From contig JAYKKR010000012.1 of assembly GCA_036971615.1 (NCBI GenBank), positions 124,001 through 188,000 on the forward strand: a stretch of 64,000 nt of DNA, given 5' to 3'. Below the pieces are notes generated by a model that worked only from the letters and a program-made list of their open reading frames with translations, ran no database searches and had not been told where the DNA came from. This stretch comes from Amyloporia xantha (Eukaryota; Basidiomycota; Agaricomycetes; Polyporales; Adustoporiaceae). Each line of letters begins with the position of its first letter. Within the stretch, counting starts at the first letter, position 1. Below, one piece after another: positions 12,701 through 22,596 of this stretch. Position numbers and translations under genes: made by a program.

Positions 12701-13300
12701 CCAACGGCCGGCGGGTCCTCGATCACTGGTGCTCTTAACGACATGAAGGTCGCCACCCACACTCGTCAGAAGACGAAAGCTAAGGAGGAAAAGTTGAAAA
12801 AGCAAAGTCACCGCGTGAGCGAAGAGGAGGAAGAGGAGGAGGAAGCAGAGAAACCACCTCAACCTCGTGAAAAGCGAAAAAAGTCGGGTCGCTCAAAGCG
12901 AGCTCTGGCGGAGACTAATAGCGATGGCGAGGAAGAGCAGGGCGAGCCTGCCCCCGCCATTCGTAGGTCATCGCGCAAGACAGGTAGGGAGCTCAGCCCC
13001 GACCCACTAAAGCGCGTGGTCGCCGTTAGAATACTATTTCTCATGTACACTACCTCGCATTTAAATTCAATGGCGATGATTGAACTCAGCGCTGCGAAGG
13101 ATGGCGATGGCGTGCCGCTCCCTGTGCAAGCCCCCGTGGCGCACTGTGATGCCGAGGGTGTTGCCGTCATCGCAGTCTCAATCTTACTGGTCGCTGGAGA
13201 GTGTACACAATACATTCGTTTGAAATTACAGCGAAGTTACAAAAACAATTATCTAAGGCGAAGCGGGAGGCATCTCGGCGTCGTCGACAGCGACGGGTGA
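9751..13300 (+). CDS. Gene E1: KDZ-element accessory protein, acidic/basic and proline-rich tail
   Basis: A multi-exon gene matching E2 in the inner element. Order: short helical exon from MGIAILQAYL; a segment with YTKVVSEYWGKLDEDAKADY that faintly resembles an HMG-box helix (not secure); an exon with the RRHGVRIF pattern shared with E2; a conserved block around FDDPSHM and AFRFKAYL; a lysine-rich stretch followed by an acidic one (about 11,130-11,290); another conserved block around LDPVLKWLDSKPYL (about 11,560); then a proline-rich tail and glutamate/lysine runs. One G is missing in the G-run near 11,045, shifting frame. The last 90 or so codons (after about 13,020) overlap C1 and may be non-coding. 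Function unknown; the charged tails suggest chromatin or DNA contact. Confidence 0.66.
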
Positions 13301-13777
13301 TGTTGCGGCATCAGGCTCTCGCTCCTCCGCGGCCACGCTCGCCATCTCGTCGTCGTCGATCTCCAAGGAGAAACGCCTGATTGAAGGTGTGGAGCCACCG
13401 GCGGGCGTCGACAGAGCTTCACTCGTGAAGTCCGATTGATCTCCTACCGAGCCCCGCTCTGAGGTAGACCACGAAATGGGAGTGGCTCCCTCGTGAGCGC
13501 TGTCCATGATCGCCCTCGCCTTGCGCCGTCGTTGCGCGTCCTGTTCTGCCTTCTGCACGAGCTCCACCGACAGATGCACCTTGTCCAATAGCGTCTCGGC
13601 CTCCGCGTCGTTGTGGCGAGCGACGTCACGGCGCACTGACTCAAACTGCGCGATGAGCCCCTGTAATCTCGCCTCACCTGCCTCAATGCCCGCCATCGCC
13701 TGCCGCGTCCTCTCGCTCTCATCGCGAACGTTGTCCATCAACGTGTCCACGCGCACCTCCATGTTCGCGACTTGCGC
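13253..13777 (-). pseudogene. Gene C1, 3' piece (coiled coil and C-terminus), cut off by the Ty3 insertion
   Basis: This carries the C-terminal part of the outer copy of gene C: a heptad-rich stretch (from MEVRVDTLMD) and an acidic tail ending MPPASP. The reading frame is open up to the LTR at 13,778. Removing the retroelement and one copy of GCGC joins it in frame to the piece at 26,183-27,954 (LGA then QVANMEV). It lacks its promoter and upstream exons, so it is a displaced fragment. Its 3' end overlaps the last part of E1 on the other strand. Confidence 0.85.
13774..13777. other. Target-site duplication (GCGC) of the Ty3 element, left copy
   Basis: GCGC directly precedes the TGTAAGG start of the left LTR. 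The partner copy is at 26,179-26,182, directly after CCTTACA. Four bases is short, but the in-frame rejoining of C1 with exactly one copy supports it. Confidence 0.82.
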
Positions 13778-15265
13778 TGTAAGGAATGGGTACGCGCTAC
13801 CCTATGAACGGACGGTAGGGCAGGACGAGACAGTGGAACGAAGGAGAGGTGATCACGCGGGACAAGGGAGCTCGGCGGAAGCAAGCATGGCATTCGAATG
13901 GAACGACTACGGGACGGAACGACTACAGGACGGAACGTTAATCTACGGTCGACAAGTCGATGGGAGCGTCGGGCCCTTCCCCGCCGACGTCAGAGAACGA
14001 GCGGTGGCGCGGGGGACGATAAATAGTCTCCCGGTGGTAACGGAAATCCTCCTCCGCAGGGGTACGGGCCCGCGAGGGACCTCCCTCCCGACGTCCTCCC
14101 CTCCCTCCCAGAGCATGAGCGGCGACACGGATCGAGTGCTCTAAGTCTTCGAACGCCCGCGGATAGGGACGCATACGGTCCAAAGTGTCCGAGAACTGGC
14201 GGGCGATAAGTTCGAGCCGTTCCAAAGCCTCATCGGTACGTTCCTCGGTGACGCGGGGAGGGGTCCAGAAGGCCTCTTCCGTGTACAACGGGAGGGGAGG
14301 CGGAGTGCCAGCTTCGTCCCGCTGCGCATTAGAGCGGACCTCGTCGGGGCTCCAGGCGATCCCAGGATAAGGGACTGCGCCGCGATGGCTCAGGGAGGAG
14401 CGGAAGATCGAGTCGATGTAGTGGACGAGCTCGCGGAGGGTGACGAAGGCAGTGAGCGGAGGGAGCGTGAGGTTCCCCGCGGCTATGGCTTGGGCTCGAG
14501 CCTCATAGGCAAGGCGCTGCGGGACGGGACGTGAGGGGAAGGGAAGAGAAGTAAAAGAGAAGGTGGACAAACCAGCAGCCAGCGCACTCCGTGCGCCCAG
14601 GCAAGCCAAGCAGCCGGATCGGAAGGGCGGAATGAAGGCTCCACAACGCATTCAGCGCGAAGCACGTCTACAAGGAGGAGGTAGCGGCGGACGTGGAGGG
14701 AACCGATGGGGTCGGTGGGTTCGGCAGGCTCAGACATGGCGAATGAGGCGAAGGGAGGGAAGAGCGGGCGGAACGAGGATAAGTAAGTCAGGGGAAGAGT
14801 CGGAGGAGGCAGCGGGAGGTAGCGGGAGGAAGCGGGAGGGAGAGTGACGTGGCAGCGCACGCGGGACGAGGTATATATGGGGAAGGGGGACGAGGCGGAG
14901 GAGGCATCTACCATCTGGTACGAGCTGCGACTGGGACTTTGATTTTCACGCGACCGGGTTTTCTTGCTCAGCGGAGCTACACTGCGTTTACTTCTACAAG
15001 AGGGCGAGCAAGCGGCTTGACCCATTTTACTGCGGTTCGGGATATCTACTGCGTACTTAGGACTGCGACTGCGACTTGACTGGGATAGCACACATAGAGC
15101 GTCCCCCATATACCTACGAGTCTCTAGCTCAATCAATTCTTTTCTCTCTTGCTCATCCTCCGTGCCAGACGCTGCGAACGTCTTCACTCCCCTTCCCCTT
15201 CGACTCTTTGATCTGTTCCTTCCAGGTGTGCTTATCGCACAGCAGGAGGAGCACCAAGCCTTACA
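13778..15265 (+). repeat. Left LTR of the Ty3 element
   Basis: It starts TGTAAGG and ends CCTTACA, giving inverted ends with TG...CA. It matches 24,687-26,178 and the partial copy from 63,057. Unusually long and GC-rich, it holds an entire antisense two-exon gene (13,938-14,737). A TATATA at about 14,873 would suit a sense promoter for the element's RNA. Confidence 0.95.
13938..14737 (-). CDS. R3 (left LTR copy): antisense protein gene inside the LTR
   Basis: Exon 1 starts at 14,737 (MSEPAEPTDP) and includes the short motif DPAAWLAWAHGVRW. A GTTTGT donor and CCCGCAG acceptor remove an intron of roughly 70 nt. Exon 2 (RLAYEARAQ...) is helical, rich in arginine and glutamate, and ends with a stop at 13,938. 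The first exon resembles those of R1 and R2, the other antisense genes of this element (W/RxAWVHAV, EWLRWVNSV). I do not recognise the family. This copy has an open frame, and all three LTRs in the window keep the gene at the same offset (stop 160 bp from the LTR start). It could be a regulator, but nothing in the sequence proves a function. Confidence 0.62.
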
Positions 15266-18200
15266 AGTGGAGCCCACCGCGAGGGGGAATCTTATAGTTC
15301 GAAGACTTCGTTCGCGCACCATCGCCGTGCCGGACCGTACTCTACAGCAAGAACTTCTCTTAGCCCAGAACAGTCCTATCTCCCCCCGACTAGATCTCGA
15401 CCTTCCTCACTTTCCCCTCCGACCGGCCGCATTCGACGACTCAGACTCGGATAACCCTTTCGACGTCAGAATCCCTCCCTTCCGGTCACAAAGCAACACG
15501 CGCTCCGTATCCCTCGAACATCCTTCGCCTCCGCTCCATTCCCCAGTAAACCACGAGCCACCGGTGGAAGGAAGGAGTACCGAAGAAACATCCACGATCT
15601 CATCAATCACCGAATCTTCCGTGACCCCGTCAACCTGCTCATCTCCAGTTCCTCCCGAACGTCCACGCCGACGAACGATTTCGGCACCACCCTCAGTACA
15701 AGTCAAACGCGAGGTCGTCGAGCCTACCATCCTGTCGACATACGTAGATCCCGCGAGCATACCACTCCCTCCATCACGAGCGAGCTCGCCCCGTCCCGCA
15801 CCTACCCAATCGACAAGTGCTACAGTACCCGCGCGTGCCATGCCTACTTCATCCATGCCCGTACGAGGGGCGAAGACGGCGCCGACCTTCGACGGGGAAC
15901 CGCGCAATCTACTGCGATACTTCGAGGACCTAGAGGACCTGTGCGCGGCAGCAGGGATTACGACGGAAGAAGAGAAGATACGGTACGCGCTGAAGTACCT
16001 AACGGTGGAACAAGAGGAACTGTGGAAGACGGCGGATGGGGCCACTGGGCGGGTGTATCTGGTGTTTAAGCGGGGGTGAAGGCCTTGTACCCAGGGGCGG
16101 ACGGAGACAAGAGGTACACCGCGGCAGACCTCAATCGCATAGCACAGTCGGCACGAGACAAGGGGGTGCGGACGAGGGGGGAGGAGGCCGCATATTATCG
16201 AGAGTATTCCCCGGTCGCAGCCTTCCTGATATCGAAGAGCAAGATAGCGGCGCGGCACAGGGACGAAGTGTACATGCGCGGGTTTGGGGAGGAAGAACTG
16301 CGGACGATTACCCGGAGGGCGGAGATCGCAGAACCCGACCACGACCCGGACGACCCGTGGGGGATGGACGTAATGCACAAGGTGGCGCAGAAGTGCCTCC
16401 CGGGAGTAGGAGGAGGAGCCGTGGGAGGGGGCGGAAGAGACACAGCAGGGACGAGTGGGACGACAGCGCCTCCAGCAGCGACCGCGGTGGTAAAGACGGA
16501 GGGCGTGGACTTGGCGCTCTTCAACCAGACGATACAGATGATGCAGGCGTTCTTGGCAGGACGCAGCGGAGGAGCGGGAGGGGCGCCGCGGACCGGGGGA
16601 GGGGTCGCGCAAGGGGCGGGAGGAGCGCCGGGCAACTTCCTGTGCAACTTCTGTGGGGACCCGGAGCACTTCATGCGGAACTGCGGGATTATCCTCCAGT
16701 ATATCCTTGACCGGAAGATCTACCGGGACGAGACTGGGAAAGTACGGCTGCCGAACAGCATGTTCGTTCCGCGCGGCCTGCCTGGAGAGTACATGAAGGA
16801 TCGAGTGGACTCGTGGCACGCTCAGAACCCTGGGCAACTGGTACGAGTTGCGGGGAACGAGCGACAGGCCCCTCCGCACTTGGCCGCGAACCTTTTCCAG
16901 ATATACGAGGGCGTGAACATGGTGGAGACAAGGGAAGAAGGTTCGTCGGATGAGGAAGATCCGTCGGAAAGGGTCCGGGTTCTCCAAGCAGAGTTGGCGC
17001 GGGCGAAGAAGAAGGAAGTGCGGTTCGAAGAAGTGAAGAAGACAGGGGCAAGGACGGGGGTGGCGTTGCGGGGCCCAGGAGGGAAACCGCCGGGGATACC
17101 TGCGGCCAACATACCACGGACGAGCGAGGAAAAGGCTAAGGGAAGCGAAGGGAAGGGGGCGGGAGGAACCACGGGGCAATACAAGTACCAGACGGAGATC
17201 GAACAACGGTACTCGGTGGCGGAAGCGACGAAGAAGCTCTACGGGACAAAGGTGGAGATGACGGTGGGGGAGGTCCTGGCGATCTCGGCAGGGGTGCGGA
17301 AGGAAGTGAAGGGGGACGTGACGACGTCGCGGGTAGCCACCGCCGGTCTGGTAGAAGTCGACGACGAGGACCATTGGGAGGACGCGAAGGAAACCTTCCA
17401 GGTTACGGAAGGAGGGGCGAGTATCGGGCACGACTCCCTGGCGCTGCGAGCGGTGGAACCAGTTATCGAAGGGAAGTTCACATGCGAGTGTGTGCTCGAC
17501 GGCGGGGCGCAGATCGTGGCCATGCGGAAGGACATCTGGGAGAAGACAGGGATCGTCCTGAAGCCTGACGAAGCCATTATGATGGAGACGGCCAACAGCG
17601 CCCAAGTGAAAACGGTCGGGAAGGCACAGAACGTACGTTTCACGTTCGGGAGCGTTGACCTGTACCTCCAGCTGCAGGTGCTGGACGACGCGCCGTTCGA
17701 AGTTCTCCTGGGACGGCCCTTCTTCGCTCTGACCGCTTGCGAAACACGGGACTTCCTCCGGCGAACAACAAATCACTCTTACAGACCCGGAGACAGGGGA
17801 ACGGGTAATGGTGGCGACGAAACCGCGGAACGGTCGACGGAAGCCATCCGCGGCGGGTTTTCAATAGTCGAGGATGCGGGCAACGCTCGCGGAGACGCAC
17901 TCGTACGTTTATACTCTCTGTATACCCCTTCCGACCCGATAGATAGAGCAGGCAAATCGGCGGAGAGGAGCACTGCGCGGGGGGAAGAAGAGAGGGGTAA
18001 TCGCACCCGGGTGTCGTCGTCTCGTCTGGACAATTCGCACATATCATGTATCGGCAAGGATATTCAGTCTCAATGCATTTCTGTTTCCTCGTATTTGCCG
18101 CGCGAACCCAAGATGAACGAACGACCACCGGTGGTGCGAGCAGGGAAGAAGAGGATACACTTAACGCGGGAGGGAGGACTTGTAGTGCCGGAAGGGAGCG

Positions 18201-18349
18201 GAAGGAGCGGGAAGGAAGGATTCTGGGTAGAAGAAGACGAGGTGGTACATGCGTACGCCTACAAGAAGGTAGCGAACAAGGTAAGGCCGGTGGCGACGAC
18301 GCTACCTGAAGAATTTCGAATCGTGCGAAGAGCGCCAGGGGACCCCTGA
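15162..18349 (+). CDS. gag: Ty3 gag and aspartic protease (one-base break in the G-run at 16,072-16,076)
   Basis: The first frame (15,162-16,079) starts inside the LTR and is proline/serine rich. Capsid-like sequence begins near FDGEPRNLLRYFEDLEDL (about 15,890) and runs to VFKRG. The frame then shifts and continues as KALYPGADGDKRYT, typical of fungal gag. One missing G would join them, so the break is an indel rather than a designed stop. A CCHC zinc knuckle, CNFCGDPEHFMRNC, lies at about 16,640-16,682. The protease (about 17,490-17,760) reads VLDGGAQIVAM with a later LLGRPFF flap/core motif; the usual Asp-Ser/Thr-Gly is Asp-Gly-Gly here. Pol follows after another one-base C-run break, so gag-pol was probably one polyprotein. 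Confidence 0.9.
15268..15287 (+). other. Candidate primer-binding site of the Ty3 element
   Basis: TGGAGCCCACCGCG starts two bases after the left LTR, the expected place and TGG start for a site complementary to a tRNA 3' end. I cannot name the tRNA from the sequence. Confidence 0.38.
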
Positions 18350-18426
18350 GGAACCTACCGGAACTGCCTCGTCGGCCGCCCGAGTTCCACCCGCAGGGGC
18401 GTTATACGGACGAGCGGAGGAAGGCG

Positions 18427-21400
18427 TTGGACGTAGGGGGAGGGGGATTCCTGTGGCCAGAGGAAGTGAAGTTGGTGGACTTTTTAGTGGGACAGCACGA
18501 GCGGGTGTTCGCCTGGGACGAGACGGAGAAGGGAAGGTTCTCGGACGAATACTTCGACCCGGTCATGATTCCGACGGTGGAACACGTTCCGTGGGTGCTG
18601 AAGAACATCCCTATCCCGCCGGGAATCTTTGATCAGGTCGTACAAATCATCAAGGACAAGATCGCTTCGGGGGTGTACGAGCCTTCAAACTCGTCGTACC
18701 GGTCCAGGTGGTTCTGCGTGGTAAAGAAAGACGGGAAGTCCCTCCGGTTGGTGCACGATCTACAACCCCTAAACGGCGTAGCTATCAAGGACGCGGCGGT
18801 TCCCCCACTGGTAGAACATTTGGCGGAGTCCTTCGGGGGAAGGGGATGTTACGGGATCCTGGACCTATACGTAGCCTTCGACCAGCGGACCCTGGACGCC
18901 CGGTCTCGGGACATCACCTCGTTCCAGACGCCGCTGGGGGCATTTCGGCTGACCTCGATTCCGATGGGGTATACCAATTCTGCACAAATTATGCATGGGG
19001 ATGTGACCTTCATCCTGCAGGACGAGATTCCGCATGTCACGGTCCCGTTCATCGACGACGTGCCAATTAAAGGGCCAAAGACCCGGTACGAGCTGGAAGG
19101 GGGGGGGTATGAGACGATCGAGGGGAACCCAGGGATAAGGCGATTCGTGTGGGAACACCTACAGAACGTAAATCGGGTGTTGCAACGGATCGGGAACGTG
19201 GGGGGGACGTTCTCGGGGAAGAAGGCATATTTGTGCGTTCCAGAAGTGGTGGTGGTAGGGCACCGATGCACGTACGAGGGGAGGGTCCCGGAGGAGTCCC
19301 GAGTGCAGAAGATCAGGGATTGGCCGCGGTGCGAGACGGTAACAAACGTGCGAGGATTTTTGGGGACCTGCGGGCTGGTGCGGATGTTCGTAAAGGACTT
19401 CGGAAAAATGGCGCGCCCACTCAACGACCTGCTTCGGAAGGGAGCCGACTTCGTATGGGAGGAGGCGCAGGAGGACGCTATGCGGAAGCTGAAGGACGCA
19501 GTAATCAACTCGCCCGCGCTCGTCCCGATTGACTATGGGTCCGAACGGGAGGTAATTTTGGCGGTGGATTCGTCGTGGATCGGGGTGGGGTTCGTGATCT
19601 TACAGAAAGGGGAGGACGGGAAGAGAAGGCCAAACCGGTTCGGGTCCATAACGTGGAACGAACGCGAATCCCGATACTCGCAAGCTAAGCTGGAGCTGTT
19701 TGGGTTGTTCCGGGCACTGCGAGCGTGCCGGATCTACATTATCGGAGTGAAGAAGCTGGTCGTCGAAGTCGACGCCAAATATATTAAGGGGATGCTAAAT
19801 AACCCAGACATCCAACCAAACGCCACTATCAACAGATGGATCGCTGGGATCCTCCTATTCGACTTCAAGCTGGTACACGTGCCGGGGGAACGGCATGCGG
19901 GGGCGGATGGGCTTTCGCGGCGGGGAGCAGCAGAAGAAGACCCGGAAGAGGAAGATGACTTCGAAGAGTGGATTGACGAGGCCTACGCGTTCACCATGGA
20001 GGTCTTGAATACGCCGGGAGGGAAGAGGGACGAAGAGGGACTCATGGTGTGGTCGCTGGGCGCGGGAGAGGGGGTAGAGATCCCGGAGGTCAGCAACGGC
20101 GGGGCGCGGGAGGAAAGGGTGCGGAAGGTAGACGAATTTTTACGAGACCCGAGGCGGCCGGAAGGAATGGACGAAAGGCAGTTCACCTCGTTCGTCCGTT
20201 ACGCCAGCAAGTTCTTTGTCAAAGGGGGGAAGCTCTGGAAAAAGGATAAAGGAGGGAAGCACAAGGTGGTGGTGGAGAAAGGGAAGCGGTACGGCCTGAT
20301 GAAAGAGGCGCACGACTCCCTCGGGCACAAAGGGATCTTCACGGTGCGCGCCCGGCTCCTCGAACGATTCTGGTGGGTCAGTCTCGACCACGACGTAAAA
20401 TGGTATGTGGGAAGCTGCCATGAGTGTCAGCTCCGCAAGGCGCACAAGTACCACATCCCACCGACGGTACCTATGCCGGGGGGGCTGTTTTCGAAGGTAC
20501 ACATGGATTCGATGCACATGCCAACAGCATACGGGTACACGCATATCGTCCAAGCGCGTTGTTCCCTGTCGTCTTACCCAGAATGGCGGATGCTGCGGAA
20601 GGAGACAGGAGTTACGATTGGGAACTTCATCTACGAGGAGCTGCTGTGTCGGTGGGGAGCGGTGGAGGAAATTGTCACGGATAACGGGACGCCGTTTGTC
20701 GCGGCGTTGGAACACCTGCGGGAACGGTACAAAATTAACCATATTCGAATCTCAGCGTACAACTCACAGGCGAACGGGATCGTGGAGCAGAGGCACCGGG
20801 ACGTACGGGAAGCGGCGGTTAAGCTTTGTGGAGGAAACGAGAAGGGGTGGCCTAAGGTGATGCATGCCGTGTTTTGGGCGGAACGGGTGACGATTCAGAA
20901 ATCAACGGGCACCTCGCCTTTCTATATCGCGCACGGGATCGAGCCAGTTTTCCCTTTCGACCTGGCGGAAGCTACTTACTTGGTGCCGCCTGACCGGAAG
21001 GAGATCAGCGATGTGGACCTGCTTGAAATCCGCGGGCGGCAGCTGCTCAAACGGGCGGAGGATTTGCGGGACGTACGGCGGAGGGTGCTGGCGGCTCGAT
21101 ACGCGTCGGTCAAGGATTTTGAGCGGCGGTTCGTGCGGACAATCAAGGATTTTGTGTTCACGGCGGGGGATCTGGTGCTCGTGCGGAACTCACAGATTGA
21201 GACGGAACATAGCAGGAAATCAAAACCCCGGTATTTCGGGCCTATGGTTGTCGTACGGCGTACAAAAGGAGGAGCCTACATACTCGCGGAACTAACGGGA
21301 GCGGTGTCGAGACTACGGTATGCAGCCTTCCGTGTGGTACCGTATAAGGCGCGAAAAGAGGTTGCACTAGACGTGCGCAAGATCGTCGAAGAAGCGGAAG

Positions 21401-21543
21401 AAGCGCAAAAGGGGGTATTGGACGAAATGGAAGCGGGGGAGGAAGATGTGGGTCGGGACAGTGAGCAAAAGAATTATGGGGAGGAAACGGAAGGGGAAGG
21501 ATCGAGCGGGGAGGAAGGATCTGACGATGGGGGGGAAGAGTAG
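18427..21543 (+). CDS. pol: Ty3 pol: reverse transcriptase, RNase H, integrase
   Basis: Reverse transcriptase spans about 18,560-19,400, with SRWFCVVKKDG, LVHDLQPLN, the ILDLYVAFDQ aspartate and the active site PFIDDVPIKGP. RNase H follows (LAVDSSWIGVGFVILQ, about 19,560). Integrase begins with an HHCC zinc finger (HDSLGHKG ... CHECQLRK, about 20,310-20,430). Its DDE core has HMDSMHM, VTDNGTPF and NGIVEQRHRD, followed by a C-terminal basic region. This RT-RH-IN order defines Ty3/gypsy. The frame stays open through 1,038 codons, so the enzyme part is intact as read. Its 3' end overlaps antisense gene R2 by 70 bp. It is split from gag-protease by one missing C near 18,345. Confidence 0.95.
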   Translation: MDVGGGGFLWPEEVKLVDFLVGQHERVFAWDETEKGRFSDEYFDPVMIPTVEHVPWVLKNIPIPPGIFDQVVQIIKDKIASGVYEPSNSSYRSRWFCVVKKDGKSLRLVHDLQPLNGVAIKDAAVPPLVEHLAESFGGRGCYGILDLYVAFDQRTLDARSRDITSFQTPLGAFRLTSIPMGYTNSAQIMHGDVTFILQDEIPHVTVPFIDDVPIKGPKTRYELEGGGYETIEGNPGIRRFVWEHLQNVNRVLQRIGNVGGTFSGKKAYLCVPEVVVVGHRCTYEGRVPEESRVQKIRDWPRCETVTNVRGFLGTCGLVRMFVKDFGKMARPLNDLLRKGADFVWEEAQEDAMRKLKDAVINSPALVPIDYGSEREVILAVDSSWIGVGFVILQKGEDGKRRPNRFGSITWNERESRYSQAKLELFGLFRALRACRIYIIGVKKLVVEVDAKYIKGMLNNPDIQPNATINRWIAGILLFDFKLVHVPGERHAGADGLSRRGAAEEDPEEEDDFEEWIDEAYAFTMEVLNTPGGKRDEEGLMVWSLGAGEGVEIPEVSNGGAREERVRKVDEFLRDPRRPEGMDERQFTSFVRYASKFFVKGGKLWKKDKGGKHKVVVEKGKRYGLMKEAHDSLGHKGIFTVRARLLERFWWVSLDHDVKWYVGSCHECQLRKAHKYHIPPTVPMPGGLFSKVHMDSMHMPTAYGYTHIVQARCSLSSYPEWRMLRKETGVTIGNFIYEELLCRWGAVEEIVTDNGTPFVAALEHLRERYKINHIRISAYNSQANGIVEQRHRDVREAAVKLCGGNEKGWPKVMHAVFWAERVTIQKSTGTSPFYIAHGIEPVFPFDLAEATYLVPPDRKEISDVDLLEIRGRQLLKRAEDLRDVRRRVLAARYASVKDFERRFVRTIKDFVFTAGDLVLVRNSQIETEHSRKSKPRYFGPMVVVRRTKGGAYILAELTGAVSRLRYAAFRVVPYKARKEVALDVRKIVEEAEEAQKGVLDEMEAGEEDVGRDSEQKNYGEETEGEGSSGEEGSDDGGEE

Positions 21544-22273
21544 GGAACAGAAGGAGGGTCGGGGGAAGGGAAGCGGGCTTCCAGGGCGAGGACGCGGCGG
21601 AGAAGGGACTGGATGACGGTGTTGTGAGTAGAGAGGGAGAAGGCGGCTCGATCGAACCCGTGGGCGACCTGGTCTTGGAGGATACGCAAGGCAGAAGAGG
21701 AATCGCGGGCACGCGCGTGGACCTCGGCACGAAGGAGGGACATGGACGTACCCAGCGCGGAAGAAAGGGCCGTGTCTTGGAGAGACAAACGGTGATCTAC
21801 TTCTGCGAGGATCTCGAGGGCACGGGCAATGACGTCAGAGCGCAGCGGGTCCATTTGCACTTGAAGGATCTGAGTGAGGGCGGGTTCGAGTTGGTCGAGG
21901 CGCGCTTGGAGTTGGGCGTTTTGGAGTTCTAAGGCGGTCAGGCGGACGGGGACCGGCGGCGGAGGCGGGAGGTAGCGCAGGCGGAAGGAGTCCACCACAG
22001 CGCGGCGGGCAAGGACATCGATCCCGGGGGCAGGTTCCGACGGGGACGAGGGATCATAGTCCTCCGGGAGCGTAGAATGAAGGATGGCCTAGACGGGAGT
22101 TCAGGGACAAGGAATGGTGTGGGCGGAAGGGGAGCACGTACCTCGGCGGTGTCTACGGCGTGGACCCACGCGATGCGCGCAGCTGGTTCGGAAGGGATAG
22201 AGGTGTCGCAGAGGACCTGCAGGTACCTTTCGCGGGCCTCCTCAGGAGAAAGCACCGGGGGCGTCGTGCTCAT
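21474..22273 (-). CDS. R2: antisense coiled-coil protein in the Ty3 element
   Basis: Exon 1 starts at 22,273 (MSTTPPVLSP) and carries the paralogous motif AARIAWVHAV. A GTACGT donor follows, with an acceptor near 22,090. Exon 2 contains a long coiled coil of leucine heptads (LELQNAQLQARLDQLEPALTQ and on) and ends in a serine/proline tail at 21,474, overlapping the 3' end of pol. I do not recognise a named family. It lies between pol and the right LTR, where some Ty3-like elements carry extra genes, here in the antisense direction. The frame is open through both exons. Confidence 0.62.
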
Positions 22274-22596
22274 GAGACTGGGCGGGAGGTCAAGGGGCGA
22301 GGTGGGGGACTCGTGGAATTTTGGCGATGGGCGGCGGTAGTTATACGAGGGGGCGCAACACGCGCTTGCCGCGAGGCGGCTTCTACGCAGAACACGCGGA
22401 GGCACGCGGCAGGGGCACACGGGACGGAAGGGGGCTGTGGAGCGAGAGACTGACTTGCATTGATTTTAGCCGATCAACGGCGGGCGGCGGCGCGTACATA
22501 CAAGGACTACGGTACAAAGGGAGACGAAACACTACTTCAACGACAAGAATATTGGTACATTTCGTACACTACGCGAATCAAGGGGGGAGTCCCGCG

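Noticed and set aside
13065..13083. C1 counterpart of the C2/C3 3' hairpin
   Set aside because: A weak TTCAAT/ATTGAA pairing exists, but the sequence is not the conserved GGGACT...AGTCCC hairpin.
16060..16090. Programmed frameshift between the two gag frames
   Set aside because: The site lies inside the capsid-like region, where a designed shift is not expected, and one missing G in a run explains it.
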